From NCBI GenBank assembly GCA_015485125.1, contig WFUE01000197.1, positions 1 through 44,996 on the forward strand: a stretch of DNA of 44,996 nucleotides, read 5' to 3'. Shown here piece after piece: positions 8,686 to 15,049 of this stretch. Made by a program: the position numbers and the translations under genes. The stretch is from Lysobacterales bacterium (GTDB lineage Bacteria > Pseudomonadota > Gammaproteobacteria > Xanthomonadales > S139-57). The notes below the pieces were generated by a model. The model did no database searches, had not been told where the DNA came from, and saw only the letters and a list, made by a program, of their open reading frames with translations. The number at the start of each line of letters is the position of its first letter. Positions within the stretch are counted from its first letter, which is position 1.

Positions 8686-10344
8686 TCAGGCGGGTTTCTG
8701 CTCCAGCCGGCGGGTGATCACCCACTGCTGCAGCAGGGAGAGGCCGCTGTTGACCGTCCAGTACAGCACCAGGCCAGACTGGAAGAAGGCGAACATCACC
8801 GAGAACACCAGCGGCATGGCCTGCATGACCTTCTGCTGCATGGGGTCGGTACCCATGGTGGGCGAGAGCCGCTGGGTCAGGTACATGAACAGGCCGTTCA
8901 GGGCAGGCAGCACGTAGTAGGGGTCCGGCGAGCTGAGATCCTGCAACCAGAGGATGAAGTGGGCCTGGCGCAATTCCACCGATTCCAGCAACACCCAGTA
9001 CAGGGCGATGAATACCGGAATCTGCACCAGCATGGGCAGGCAGCCACCCAAGGGGTTGATCTTTTCTTCCTTGTACAGCTTCATCATCGCCTCATTGAGG
9101 CGCTGACGATCCTCGGCGTAACGCTGCTTGATGGCCTCGATGCGTGGCTGCATCTGGCGCATGCGCGCCATGGAGCGGTATTGCGCCTCACTGAGCTTGA
9201 AGAAGGCCAGCTTCAGCGAAAGCGTCAGCAACACGATAGCCCAGCCCCAGTTGCCCACCAGACTGTGGAAGAAGTCCAGCACATGGAACAGCGGCTTGGC
9301 GAAGATGGTGAACATGCCGTAATCCACCACCAGCTCCAGCCCGTCGGCCACTTCCGGCAACACATTTTGCAGTTTCGGGCCGGCAAACAGACGGCTCTGG
9401 AAAACGGTTTCCTCGCCGGGAGCCAGCTGGCGGGGTTCGCTGACTTCCGTCAGCAGGTAGCGGGGTTCCGTGCCGGGAATGACCCGGGTGCTGTAATGCC
9501 AGACTTCTTCCGCCGGCGGTATCCAGGCGGTAAAGAAATGCAATTGCAGCATGGCGCCCCAGCCCTGGGCGAAACTGGCCTTCAGGGGTTCATCCGCCAT
9601 CTCGTCCAGCGGCAGCTTGACGAAGTGTTCCTCCGGGTTGTAGATGCCAGCCCCGACAAAACTGTAGCGGCTGGTATCGGAATAGGAGAAAGTATCATGC
9701 GGTTTGGGTGCGGTGCGCTGGAACTGCTGGTAGGCACTGAGGGTGCGGGGCTGGTCACCGGTATTGCGCACCACCTGTTCGCTGTGGATGACATAGCTCC
9801 CCCGCTCAAAGCGATAGCGCTTGGTCACCGCCAGGCCGTCACCCTGCCAGTGCAGTTCCACGGTCAGTGCATCCGCATCACCCAGACGATAATTATCCTG
9901 CTCCGTCTGGAAAGGCGTTTTGTGAGTGGGCGCGCCCCCTTCCGGGCTGATCAGGCCGTTCTGGCTGACATAGAACAGCTGGTCACTGTGGTCCAGCAGG
10001 ACAAAAGGCACATCCGGCTGATCCGCCGCCACCGGAAATGCGGGCAGGTCGGCATAGACGATACTGCCGCCATTCAAGTCCAGCTTGAGGTTGAGTACAT
10101 CGGTCTGTACTTCAATCAGCCGGGCCGAGTGGTCGTTATCCATGGTGGTAGCAGGCAGGTCCGCCGAACCCGTGGCCTGGCGTGCATCGGGTACATCGGC
10201 CACATCCGCCAGCTGCCCTGGCGTAGCAGCCGTCTGTGCCGGCTGAGGCTGGTGGTGGGCGCGATTCTGGTCATCCATCCAGGCCTGCCATAGCAGGTAG
10301 GAGACAAAAAGAAAGGAGAAAACCAGCAGGGTACGGGTATTCAT
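8686..10344 (-). CDS. yidC: Membrane protein insertase YidC
   Basis: The protein is 552 residues. An N-terminal membrane anchor (MNTRTLLVFSFLFVSYLLWQ) precedes a large periplasmic beta-sandwich domain (about residues 60-340). The conserved insertase core with five helices occupies the last ~200 residues, including the cytoplasmic hairpin around EAQYRSMARMRQMQPRIEAIK and the NPLGGCLPMLVQIPVFIALYWVL block. It inserts membrane proteins alone or with SecYEG. It starts only three bases after the rnpA stop, so there is no room for the yidD gene often found between them. Confidence 0.97.
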   Translation of the reverse strand: MNTRTLLVFSFLFVSYLLWQAWMDDQNRAHHQPQPAQTAATPGQLADVADVPDARQATGSADLPATTMDNDHSARLIEVQTDVLNLKLDLNGGSIVYADLPAFPVAADQPDVPFVLLDHSDQLFYVSQNGLISPEGGAPTHKTPFQTEQDNYRLGDADALTVELHWQGDGLAVTKRYRFERGSYVIHSEQVVRNTGDQPRTLSAYQQFQRTAPKPHDTFSYSDTSRYSFVGAGIYNPEEHFVKLPLDEMADEPLKASFAQGWGAMLQLHFFTAWIPPAEEVWHYSTRVIPGTEPRYLLTEVSEPRQLAPGEETVFQSRLFAGPKLQNVLPEVADGLELVVDYGMFTIFAKPLFHVLDFFHSLVGNWGWAIVLLTLSLKLAFFKLSEAQYRSMARMRQMQPRIEAIKQRYAEDRQRLNEAMMKLYKEEKINPLGGCLPMLVQIPVFIALYWVLLESVELRQAHFILWLQDLSSPDPYYVLPALNGLFMYLTQRLSPTMGTDPMQQKVMQAMPLVFSVMFAFFQSGLVLYWTVNSGLSLLQQWVITRRLEQKPA

Positions 10345-10347
10345 GGA

Positions 10348-10692
10348 TCAGGCTCCGAATGTTCGCCAGTGGCGTTCCAGCGCTTTGAGCAGGGTTTCGT
10401 TGTCGGCCCGGGTGGCCGCCGGGCGGGCCATCACTACCAGATCCACGGCAGACAGGTCTTGACGGTGTTGGCGGAAACTTTCCCGTACCAGCCGTTTGAT
10501 CCGGTTGCGGCCCACGGCGCGTTTGTCCACTTTTTTCGATATGGCCAACCCCAGTCGAGCGGATGCTTCCCCGTTGGGCCGGCCCAGAACAGTAAAAAAG
10601 CGATCCGCGGATCGCTCTGCCTGTTCAAACACCCGCCTGAACTGGGCCCCGTTGAGCAAGCGCGCCTGGCGCGGAAAACGGGTGCCGGTCAT
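10348..10692 (-). CDS. rnpA: Ribonuclease P protein component
   Basis: This 114-residue basic protein assists the RNase P RNA in cutting 5' leaders from tRNA precursors. The family signature is the RNR motif region AVGRNRIKRLVRESFR. The N-terminal RFPRQARLLNGAQFRRVFE and the ARLGLAISKKVDKRAVGRN stretch are also typical. It lies 26 bases downstream of rpmH and three bases before yidC. The normal expectation is co-transcription with rpmH from the promoter at 10901-10930. Confidence 0.96.
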   Translation of the reverse strand: MTGTRFPRQARLLNGAQFRRVFEQAERSADRFFTVLGRPNGEASARLGLAISKKVDKRAVGRNRIKRLVRESFRQHRQDLSAVDLVVMARPAATRADNETLLKALERHWRTFGA

Positions 10693-10718
10693 GGTTCAGA
10701 CGGGTGGCAAGACCCGTC

Positions 10719-10853
10719 TCAAGCGCTCAGACGCTTGCGGCCCTTGGCGCGACGCGCGGCCAGGATGGCGCGGCCACTGCGGGTTTTCATGCGGGCACGG
10801 AAACCGTGGGTACGCTTGCGCTTCAGATTGCTGGGTTGAAATGTGCGTTTCAT
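10719..10853 (-). CDS. rpmH: 50S ribosomal protein L34
   Basis: This 44-residue, very basic protein of the large ribosomal subunit begins [18 protein letters not shown] and ends GRKRLSA, an unmistakable L34. The ATG at 10851-10853 follows an AAAGG ribosome site. A strong promoter sits about 48 bases upstream. Upstream of it, where dnaA often stands divergently in gammaproteobacteria, there is instead a repeat cluster and then a metallo-beta-lactamase-fold gene. Confidence 0.97.
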   Translation of the reverse strand: MKRTFQPSNLKRKRTHGFRARMKTRSGRAILAARRAKGRKRLSA

Positions 10854-10900
10854 GTCTACAAACCTTTGCGATAAATCAGGGTGCGAAAATCAAGAGGCGA

Positions 10901-10930
10901 ATCATACTTTTCGCCGGGGCTTGCTGTCAA
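10901..10930 (-). promoter_or_regulatory. Sigma-70 promoter of rpmH-rnpA
   Basis: On the minus strand TTGACA (10925-10930) and TATGAT (10901-10906) are separated by 18 bases. One hexamer matches the consensus exactly and the other is one base off. Transcription would start about 40 bases before the rpmH ATG, which fits the strong expression expected of a ribosomal protein gene. The repeat cluster begins some 40 bases upstream of the -35. Confidence 0.75.
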
Positions 10931-10969
10931 TGGCTTTTGTTGACGGGCTTGTATTGACTACGAACGGCA

Positions 10970-11018
10970 ACCGAGTTAGGCAGCCCGTGCAACGCAGAGA
11001 TACGGAAAACAAGCCGCC
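10970..11018 (+). repeat. Right-half fragment of the 127-bp fold-back element
   Basis: This fragment contains CAACGCAGAGATACGGAAAA followed by CAAGCCGCC. It is nearly identical to the corresponding part of the inverted full copy at 34954-35080, including the ACCGAG..AGGCAGC lead-in, and less like its immediate neighbours. It lacks the left half and the terminal CCAAAA, so it is a truncated remnant of the second subfamily. Confidence 0.7.
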
Positions 11019-11042
11019 TATTTCCCTTTCTACCAGCACCCA

Positions 11043-11169
11043 TTTTGGGCGAGCGGTTTTTTGCCAGACAAGGCGGAGGGGGTAAACGAGGAGGGAGCAT
11101 ACATTCCAGTATGTGACCGACGAGTGCATCCCCTCCAACGCCGTATGGCGGAAAACAAGCCGCCCAAAA
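11043..11169 (+). repeat. 127-bp fold-back repeat, copy A (full length)
   Basis: It runs from TTTTGGGCGAGCGG to CAAGCCGCCCAAAA; the two ends are imperfect inverted repeats sharing nine identical terminal bases. Inside, GGAGG (11075-11079) can pair with CCTCC (11132-11136). A central hairpin CATAC-ATTCCA-GTATG lies at 11098-11113. About 10 substitutions separate it from copy C, which has exactly the same length. It looks like a MITE-type or structured intergenic element; no transposase is present. Confidence 0.85.
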
Positions 11170-11170
11170 C

Positions 11171-11255
11171 CGTAGGGTGCAATAGCGCCAGCGTATTGCA
11201 CCGGGACCCTTTCAGTTTCCACGGCGGAATACGGCTTCGCCTATTCCGCCCTACG
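11171..11255 (+). repeat. 85-bp double-hairpin (BIME/REP-like) element, left copy
   Basis: The element starts CGTAGGGTGCAATA and ends TATTCCGCCCTACG. The first hairpin pairs GGTGCAATA with TATTGCACC; the second pairs GGCGGAATA with TATTCCGCC. Both outer ends carry the GTAGGG tetraloop-like motif of REP sequences, in opposite orientation, so this is two REP units in a bipartite element. An 85-bp copy of identical layout lies inverted at 35246-35330. No RAYT (REP-associated tyrosine transposase) gene is in the window. Confidence 0.85.
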
Positions 11256-11270
11256 ACAGCCAGTTTCAAA

Positions 11271-11385
11271 CAGCGGTTTTTCGCAAATTGAGGCGCCGGG
11301 GTCAGATTGCGAGGGAGCGTACCGGTCGGTACGTGACCGACGAGTGCGTCCCCTCCAATGCAGTATGGCGGAAAACAAGCCGCCC
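11271..11385 (+). repeat. 127-bp fold-back repeat, copy B (degenerate left end)
   Basis: The right two-thirds match copies A and C well: GAGGGAGCGTACC, GTGACCGACGAGTGCGTCCC, and GTATGGCGGAAAACAAGCCG. The left part is reduced to CAGCGGTTTTTCG plus unrelated sequence, and the terminal AAAA is lost. The central hairpin survives as CGTAC-CGGTCG-GTACG (11318-11333), with a different loop. Confidence 0.75.
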
Positions 11386-11408
11386 GGTCATCCATATACC
11401 TGCACAGA

Positions 11409-11547
11409 TTTTGGGCGAGCGGTTTTTCGTCAGACAAGGCGGAGGAGGTAAACGAGGAGGGAGCGTACAGGTCAGTACGTGACCGACGAGTGCATCCCCT
11501 CCAACGCAGTATGGCGGAAAACAAGCCGTCCAAAAAGCCGCCCAAAA
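11409..11547 (+). repeat. 127-bp fold-back repeat, copy C, with duplicated right end
   Basis: The full 127-bp unit spans 11409-11535. It is followed by a 12-base repetition of its own right end (AGCCGCCCAAAA, 11536-11547). The central hairpin is CGTAC-AGGTCA-GTACG (11464-11479), and the outer stem GGAGG (11441-11445) with CCTCC (11498-11502) is kept. The duplicated end touches the stop codon of the persulfide dioxygenase gene directly. Confidence 0.85.
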
Positions 11548-12246
11548 TCAGGCTGCGTGCGTCTCCAACCCACACACCTTGTTCGCCGGCACAGCCTCGT
11601 CAATTTTCTTCGGCCGGGCCAGGTTCAGGTTGTTCATGATCTCCACAAATTCTGCTTCACTTTTACCGGCCAGGCGCGGATTGGTGCGTTTTTCCTCGCC
11701 GATGCTGCTGACGGTACGGCCCTTGTAGTCGTGGCCGGGGTAGACCAGGGTTTCCTCCGGCAGGACGAACAGGCGGTCAACAATGCTGTGGTAGAGATCC
11801 TTCGGGTTGCCGCCCTGAAAATCGGTACGTCCACAGCCACCGATCAGCAGGGCATCGCCGGTGAATACGCGGTCGCGCCAGTGGTAGGAAACACTGCCCG
11901 GTGTATGGCCCGGCGTGTTGATAACCCGAATCACCTCGTTGCCGAAAACCAGTGTCTGTTCATCTTCCAATTGCACATTGGCGCATTCGGCACCGCAGTT
12001 GCGGCCCACGGCGGTGGTGGCGCCGGTGGCGTCTCGCAGCTGGCCGGCGGCGGTGATGTGGTCGGCGTGTACATGGGTTTCGAGAATCCAGCGCAGTTTC
12101 AGGCCCAGCCGTTCCAGTTCGGCCAGGTAGAAATCCTTTTCGCTGTCCACGGTGTCGATCAGCACGGCTTCACGGGTATCGCTGTCGGCCAGCAGATAGG
12201 TGTAAGTTGAGCTTTCCGGTTCGAAATACTGTTTGAATATGGCCAT
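11548..12246 (-). CDS. ETHE1-like persulfide dioxygenase (metallo-beta-lactamase fold)
   Basis: The protein is 232 residues from ATG 12244-12246, behind a perfect AGGAGG site. Metal ligands are visible: H58, H60, D62 and H63 in THVHADH, H114 in TPGHTPG, D131 in FTGDALL, and a final His in VYPGHDY. The stretch GGCGRTDFQGG is the mark of the ETHE1/persulfide dioxygenase group, which oxidises glutathione persulfide to sulfite with a single iron. A glyoxalase II is less likely given that motif. It is divergent from the TonB receptor. Its stop codon abuts the repeat cluster, so repeat hairpins lie at the 3' end of its transcript. Confidence 0.85.
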   Translation of the reverse strand: MAIFKQYFEPESSTYTYLLADSDTREAVLIDTVDSEKDFYLAELERLGLKLRWILETHVHADHITAAGQLRDATGATTAVGRNCGAECANVQLEDEQTLVFGNEVIRVINTPGHTPGSVSYHWRDRVFTGDALLIGGCGRTDFQGGNPKDLYHSIVDRLFVLPEETLVYPGHDYKGRTVSSIGEEKRTNPRLAGKSEAEFVEIMNNLNLARPKKIDEAVPANKVCGLETHAA

Positions 12247-12379
12247 GACGATCCTCCTGAAACGATGGTTGTGAGTGAACAAGATGCGGGCTGTGGGGTC
12301 GAATTGCAAGTTTGCCCTGGCGGGATGGTACCGGTAGAGTGGCCGCCCCGCTGGTTTTCATTAGATATTGGAGGCGATT

Positions 12380-14386
12380 TTGCGGTCCGGGTTCCTTTTA
12401 TTTTGTTTTGCTGCGTGGGCACAGGCCCAGACTGAACTGGTGCCCGTGCAGGTCACCGCTGAACGCAGTGCTGTTTCCGTGGCCGATACCGCCGCAGCCG
12501 TAACCGTGGTGGAGATGGATCCCAACACTGCACCAGCGCTGTTGCTGCTGCCCGACTACCTGCGAGGTCAGACCGGCGTGTTCGTGCAGCAGACCACGCC
12601 AGGGCAGGCCACGGTGATCGTACGCGGTCTGAAGGGCTCGCAGGTACTGAACCTGGTGGATGGCATGCGCCTGAACAACGCCTTCTTCCGCGCCGCGCCC
12701 AACCAGTATCTGGCACTGGTCAACCCGCAGTGGGCCGACCATGTGGAGGTGGTGCGTGGCCCTGCTTCCGTACTGCATGGCGGGGATGCCATGGGCGGGG
12801 TGGTGCAGGTGATTACCCGTCAGCCAGCCTGGAACCAGCCGGCCGAAACCACCGTGCAACTGGCCGGCGACACGGCCCAGCAACTGCGCCGGCTGGGGGT
12901 GGAATATAGTCAGGCTGGCGAACGCTGGGCCAGCCTGCTCCTGGCCGACGGCCAGCAAACCGGCCCGCTGCAGACCGGCGGCGAACAACTGGATAGGGCC
13001 GGCTACCGCAGCCAGTCTGCCTTTTACAAGTTGCGTTACCGCCATGGCGAGGATGGCGAATGGATGTTCAATGTGCAACATCTCAGGCAGCCGGCCACAC
13101 CACGGCTGGATGAACTGGTGGCTGGTTACGGCCAAAGCGAACCATCCTCCAGCTTGTTTCGCTTCGAACCCAATCAGCGGGATTTCGCCCATCTGCGCTG
13201 GCAGAAAAGCCTAAGCCAGCCCTGGGCCCGGCAGCTGGACATGCACCTGGCCTGGCAACGCATCGAAGACAGCCGCCGCACCCGCGATACCGGTTCCCCG
13301 TGGGAAAACCGCGAATTCAATCGTAGTGATCTGGCCGGCTTCACCGCGCAGTTCGATACCTGGCTGGGCCGGCAACGGCTGGTCTACGGGCTGGAGTTTT
13401 GGCGGGATCGCGTAGCCAGTGAGCGCTACCGCCTGCGCCGTGATGAAGGGCTGATGGAAATGCGCCGCAGCCGCTTTCCCGATGGCGCGCGCATGAACAG
13501 CGATGCCTTCTACGCGGAGCTGGATGGTGGCAATCATGGCTGGCACTGGGGCGCGGGCCTGCGCTACAGCCGTTATCGCATCACCCTGCCGCAGGCTGCG
13601 GCAGATACCGCGATCCAACTGCAACCGGCCGATACATCCGGCAGTCTCAGCCTGCGGCGGGAACTGGGCCCGGCCCTGCAATGGGTGAGCACCTTCAGTA
13701 AGGGGTTCCGTCCACCCAATGTCTATGATCTGAGCGCTCTGGGACCACGGCCCGGCAACCGGTTCAATATCGCCAATCCGGATTTGGGGCCGGAGGCGGT
13801 CTACAGCCTGGACAGCGGCTTCAAATGGCAGGGTACGGGCCATTTTGCCGAGCTGTACCTGTGGACGGCCCGCTATCGGGATCGCATTGCCGCCGTGCCC
13901 ACCGGTGTGCTGACCGATACCGGCCGTATCGTGGTGCAGAATCGAAATCTGGGGCGGGAAAACCTGCACGGGCTGGAAGCCGGCTGGCACTGGCAACAGG
14001 GCTTGAACCGCTGGCAGGCCAGCCTCAACTGGGTTTGGGGAGAAAGCCGCGGCGAAGGCAGCACCACGCCAGCGGACCGCATTCCGCCCCTCAACGGCAT
14101 GCTGGCGCTGGAGCGGCCACTGCGGCAATGGGAGTTGCGCCTGTGGACACGCTGGGCGGCACGGCAAAACCGCCTCAGCCCGCGGGATGTGCGTGACCCG
14201 CGCATCCGCCCCGATGGCACACCGGGCTGGATCACGCTCAACGCCGCCCTCGGTGGCCATTGGGGCCCACACTGGCGCTGGAGCCTGCGACTGGAAAACC
14301 TGCTGGATGCCCGCTATCGGGAACACGGCTCCGGCATCGACGCGCCGGGCCGCAACCTGGGCCTGTGGTTGGAGGGGCGTTGGTAA
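12380..14386 (+). CDS. TonB-dependent outer-membrane receptor, ligand unknown
   Basis: The protein is 668 residues if started at TTG 12380, placed five bases after GGAGG. An earlier TTG at 12368 overlaps the ribosome site. The signal peptide is RSGFLLFCFAAWAQA. The plug domain (about residues 30-150) contains VEVVRGPASVLHGGDAMGGVV, diagnostic of the family. The rest is a 22-strand-type barrel ending in an aromatic residue (GLWLEGRW). A GFRPPNVYDLS block and the RIPP/LENLLDARYREHGSG ending resemble haem/siderophore receptors, but no ligand can be claimed. I found no cobalamin riboswitch or Fur box upstream. Confidence 0.85.
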   Translation: MRSGFLLFCFAAWAQAQTELVPVQVTAERSAVSVADTAAAVTVVEMDPNTAPALLLLPDYLRGQTGVFVQQTTPGQATVIVRGLKGSQVLNLVDGMRLNNAFFRAAPNQYLALVNPQWADHVEVVRGPASVLHGGDAMGGVVQVITRQPAWNQPAETTVQLAGDTAQQLRRLGVEYSQAGERWASLLLADGQQTGPLQTGGEQLDRAGYRSQSAFYKLRYRHGEDGEWMFNVQHLRQPATPRLDELVAGYGQSEPSSSLFRFEPNQRDFAHLRWQKSLSQPWARQLDMHLAWQRIEDSRRTRDTGSPWENREFNRSDLAGFTAQFDTWLGRQRLVYGLEFWRDRVASERYRLRRDEGLMEMRRSRFPDGARMNSDAFYAELDGGNHGWHWGAGLRYSRYRITLPQAAADTAIQLQPADTSGSLSLRRELGPALQWVSTFSKGFRPPNVYDLSALGPRPGNRFNIANPDLGPEAVYSLDSGFKWQGTGHFAELYLWTARYRDRIAAVPTGVLTDTGRIVVQNRNLGRENLHGLEAGWHWQQGLNRWQASLNWVWGESRGEGSTTPADRIPPLNGMLALERPLRQWELRLWTRWAARQNRLSPRDVRDPRIRPDGTPGWITLNAALGGHWGPHWRWSLRLENLLDARYREHGSGIDAPGRNLGLWLEGRW

Positions 14387-14401
14387 ATGTAGTGGATCCG
14401 C

Positions 14402-14620
14402 TTAAATGGCTACCGGGTGCAGTTCGTAAACCTTGGCGTACCTGGCAGCTGTTTTGAGATCATGGTTCTTCAAGGCTGTACGAATGTCATCCAATCTGTA
14501 GGCTTCTTCCAGGCCAAGATAGGGAGCCCATTCCGTATCGTCCAGAACAACTTCCACCTCGACCTCGGCCACATACTTCCCTTCATGAATAAACTTCTTT
14601 TTTCGACACGTTCTGTTCAT
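14402..14620 (-). CDS. Putative antitoxin partner of DUF4258-type toxin
   Basis: This 72-residue acidic protein begins MNRTCRKKKFIHEGKYVAEVEVEV, followed by DDTEWAPYLGLEEAYRLDDI and a C-terminal helix. Similar short proteins accompany DUF4258 proteins in many genomes and are presumed antitoxins; this is from memory of the family pattern, not from a search. Its ATG overlaps the toxin stop codon (ATGA), so the pair is translationally coupled with the toxin first. Its stop is 15 bases from the convergent TonB receptor stop. Confidence 0.6.
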   Translation of the reverse strand: MNRTCRKKKFIHEGKYVAEVEVEVVLDDTEWAPYLGLEEAYRLDDIRTALKNHDLKTAARYAKVYELHPVAI

Positions 14621-14940
14621 TTTCTTCGTCTCGCGAAATTCTCATCCCACAATGTCGGGTCAGGTTTGTATGCTGTCACCAGCACGGCGGGCTGATCCTG
14701 GTTTTTTGGAATGCCCCAGACTGCGTGAACGGGCTTGCCATGCCTGTCTTGCTGCAATACCAGTACACATGCTCCTTTGGGATAGTCGGGGTAGTCCTCC
14801 AATAGGCTGGCAGCCATCAGTCCATCCACAATCTCTCGCGCTGTCAACCCGTCATTCGCCAGTTCGTCGTACCCGTGCTCGGATATCCGTATTTTGCCTG
14901 CCTTGGCAAGGGCTTGTATGTTTACCAGCGTCTTGCTCAC
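14617..14940 (-). CDS. DUF4258-type putative toxin
   Basis: The protein is 107 residues, starting at GTG 14938-14940 after GCAGGG. The motif KIRISEHGYDELANDGLTAREIVDGL, with His22, followed by a strand-rich half (GACVLVLQQD, HAVWGIPKN, AVLVTAYKPDPTLWDENF), fits the DUF4258 family, a RelE/BrnT-like fold seen in toxin-antitoxin pairs. It sits alone with its small partner between two unrelated genes, and a 7-bp inverted repeat (14956-14986) lies just upstream as a possible operator. Local composition is more AT-rich than the flanking genes, consistent with transfer. Confidence 0.6.
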   Translation of the reverse strand: MSKTLVNIQALAKAGKIRISEHGYDELANDGLTAREIVDGLMAASLLEDYPDYPKGACVLVLQQDRHGKPVHAVWGIPKNQDQPAVLVTAYKPDPTLWDENFARRRK

Positions 14941-14955
14941 TTTCTACCCTGCAAT

Positions 14956-14986
14956 GGACAGGGGGTTCCCATGGATTCTCCTGTCC
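14956..14986. promoter_or_regulatory. Inverted repeat upstream of the toxin/antitoxin pair
   Basis: GGACAGG (14956-14962) and CCTGTCC (14980-14986) form a 7-bp inverted repeat ending about 15 bases before the toxin GTG. Type II modules are commonly autoregulated through such palindromes. No convincing -10 or -35 was found nearby, so the assignment rests on position alone. Confidence 0.35.
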
Positions 14987-15049
14987 TCATCAACTATCGA
15001 AATCTCTGGTGACAGTGTTGCGTGAAATGGCGGTGTTTTCAATGAAAAA

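Larger units (their letters stand above)
10931..11547. other. Gene-free repeat cluster, left
   Basis: About 617 bases between the rpmH promoter and the stop codon of the persulfide dioxygenase gene hold no credible gene. They consist almost entirely of copies or fragments of a 127-bp fold-back element and one 85-bp double-hairpin element, described separately. No DnaA box cluster or origin-like AT-rich region is visible. Short open frames cross the repeats only because the copies happen to be in register. Confidence 0.8.

Noticed and set aside
10860-11547. Possible chromosome origin next to rpmH
   Set aside because: There are no DnaA-box clusters, no AT-rich unwinding region and no dnaA gene; the space is filled by repeats.
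11043-11547. Regularly spaced repeats as a CRISPR array
   Set aside because: The units are 127 bp with terminal inverted repeats, spacing is irregular, copies are degenerate, and no cas genes are present.
11061-11639. Short open frames crossing the repeat cluster (products containing MAENKP-type segments)
   Set aside because: Copies A and C lie 366 bases apart, a multiple of three, so they share a frame by chance. There is no ribosome site, and substitutions among copies favour the DNA fold rather than the codons.
12247-12379. Possible cobalamin riboswitch or Fur box upstream of the TonB receptor
   Set aside because: The intergenic region is only 133 bases and shows neither the riboswitch core nor a Fur-like palindrome.
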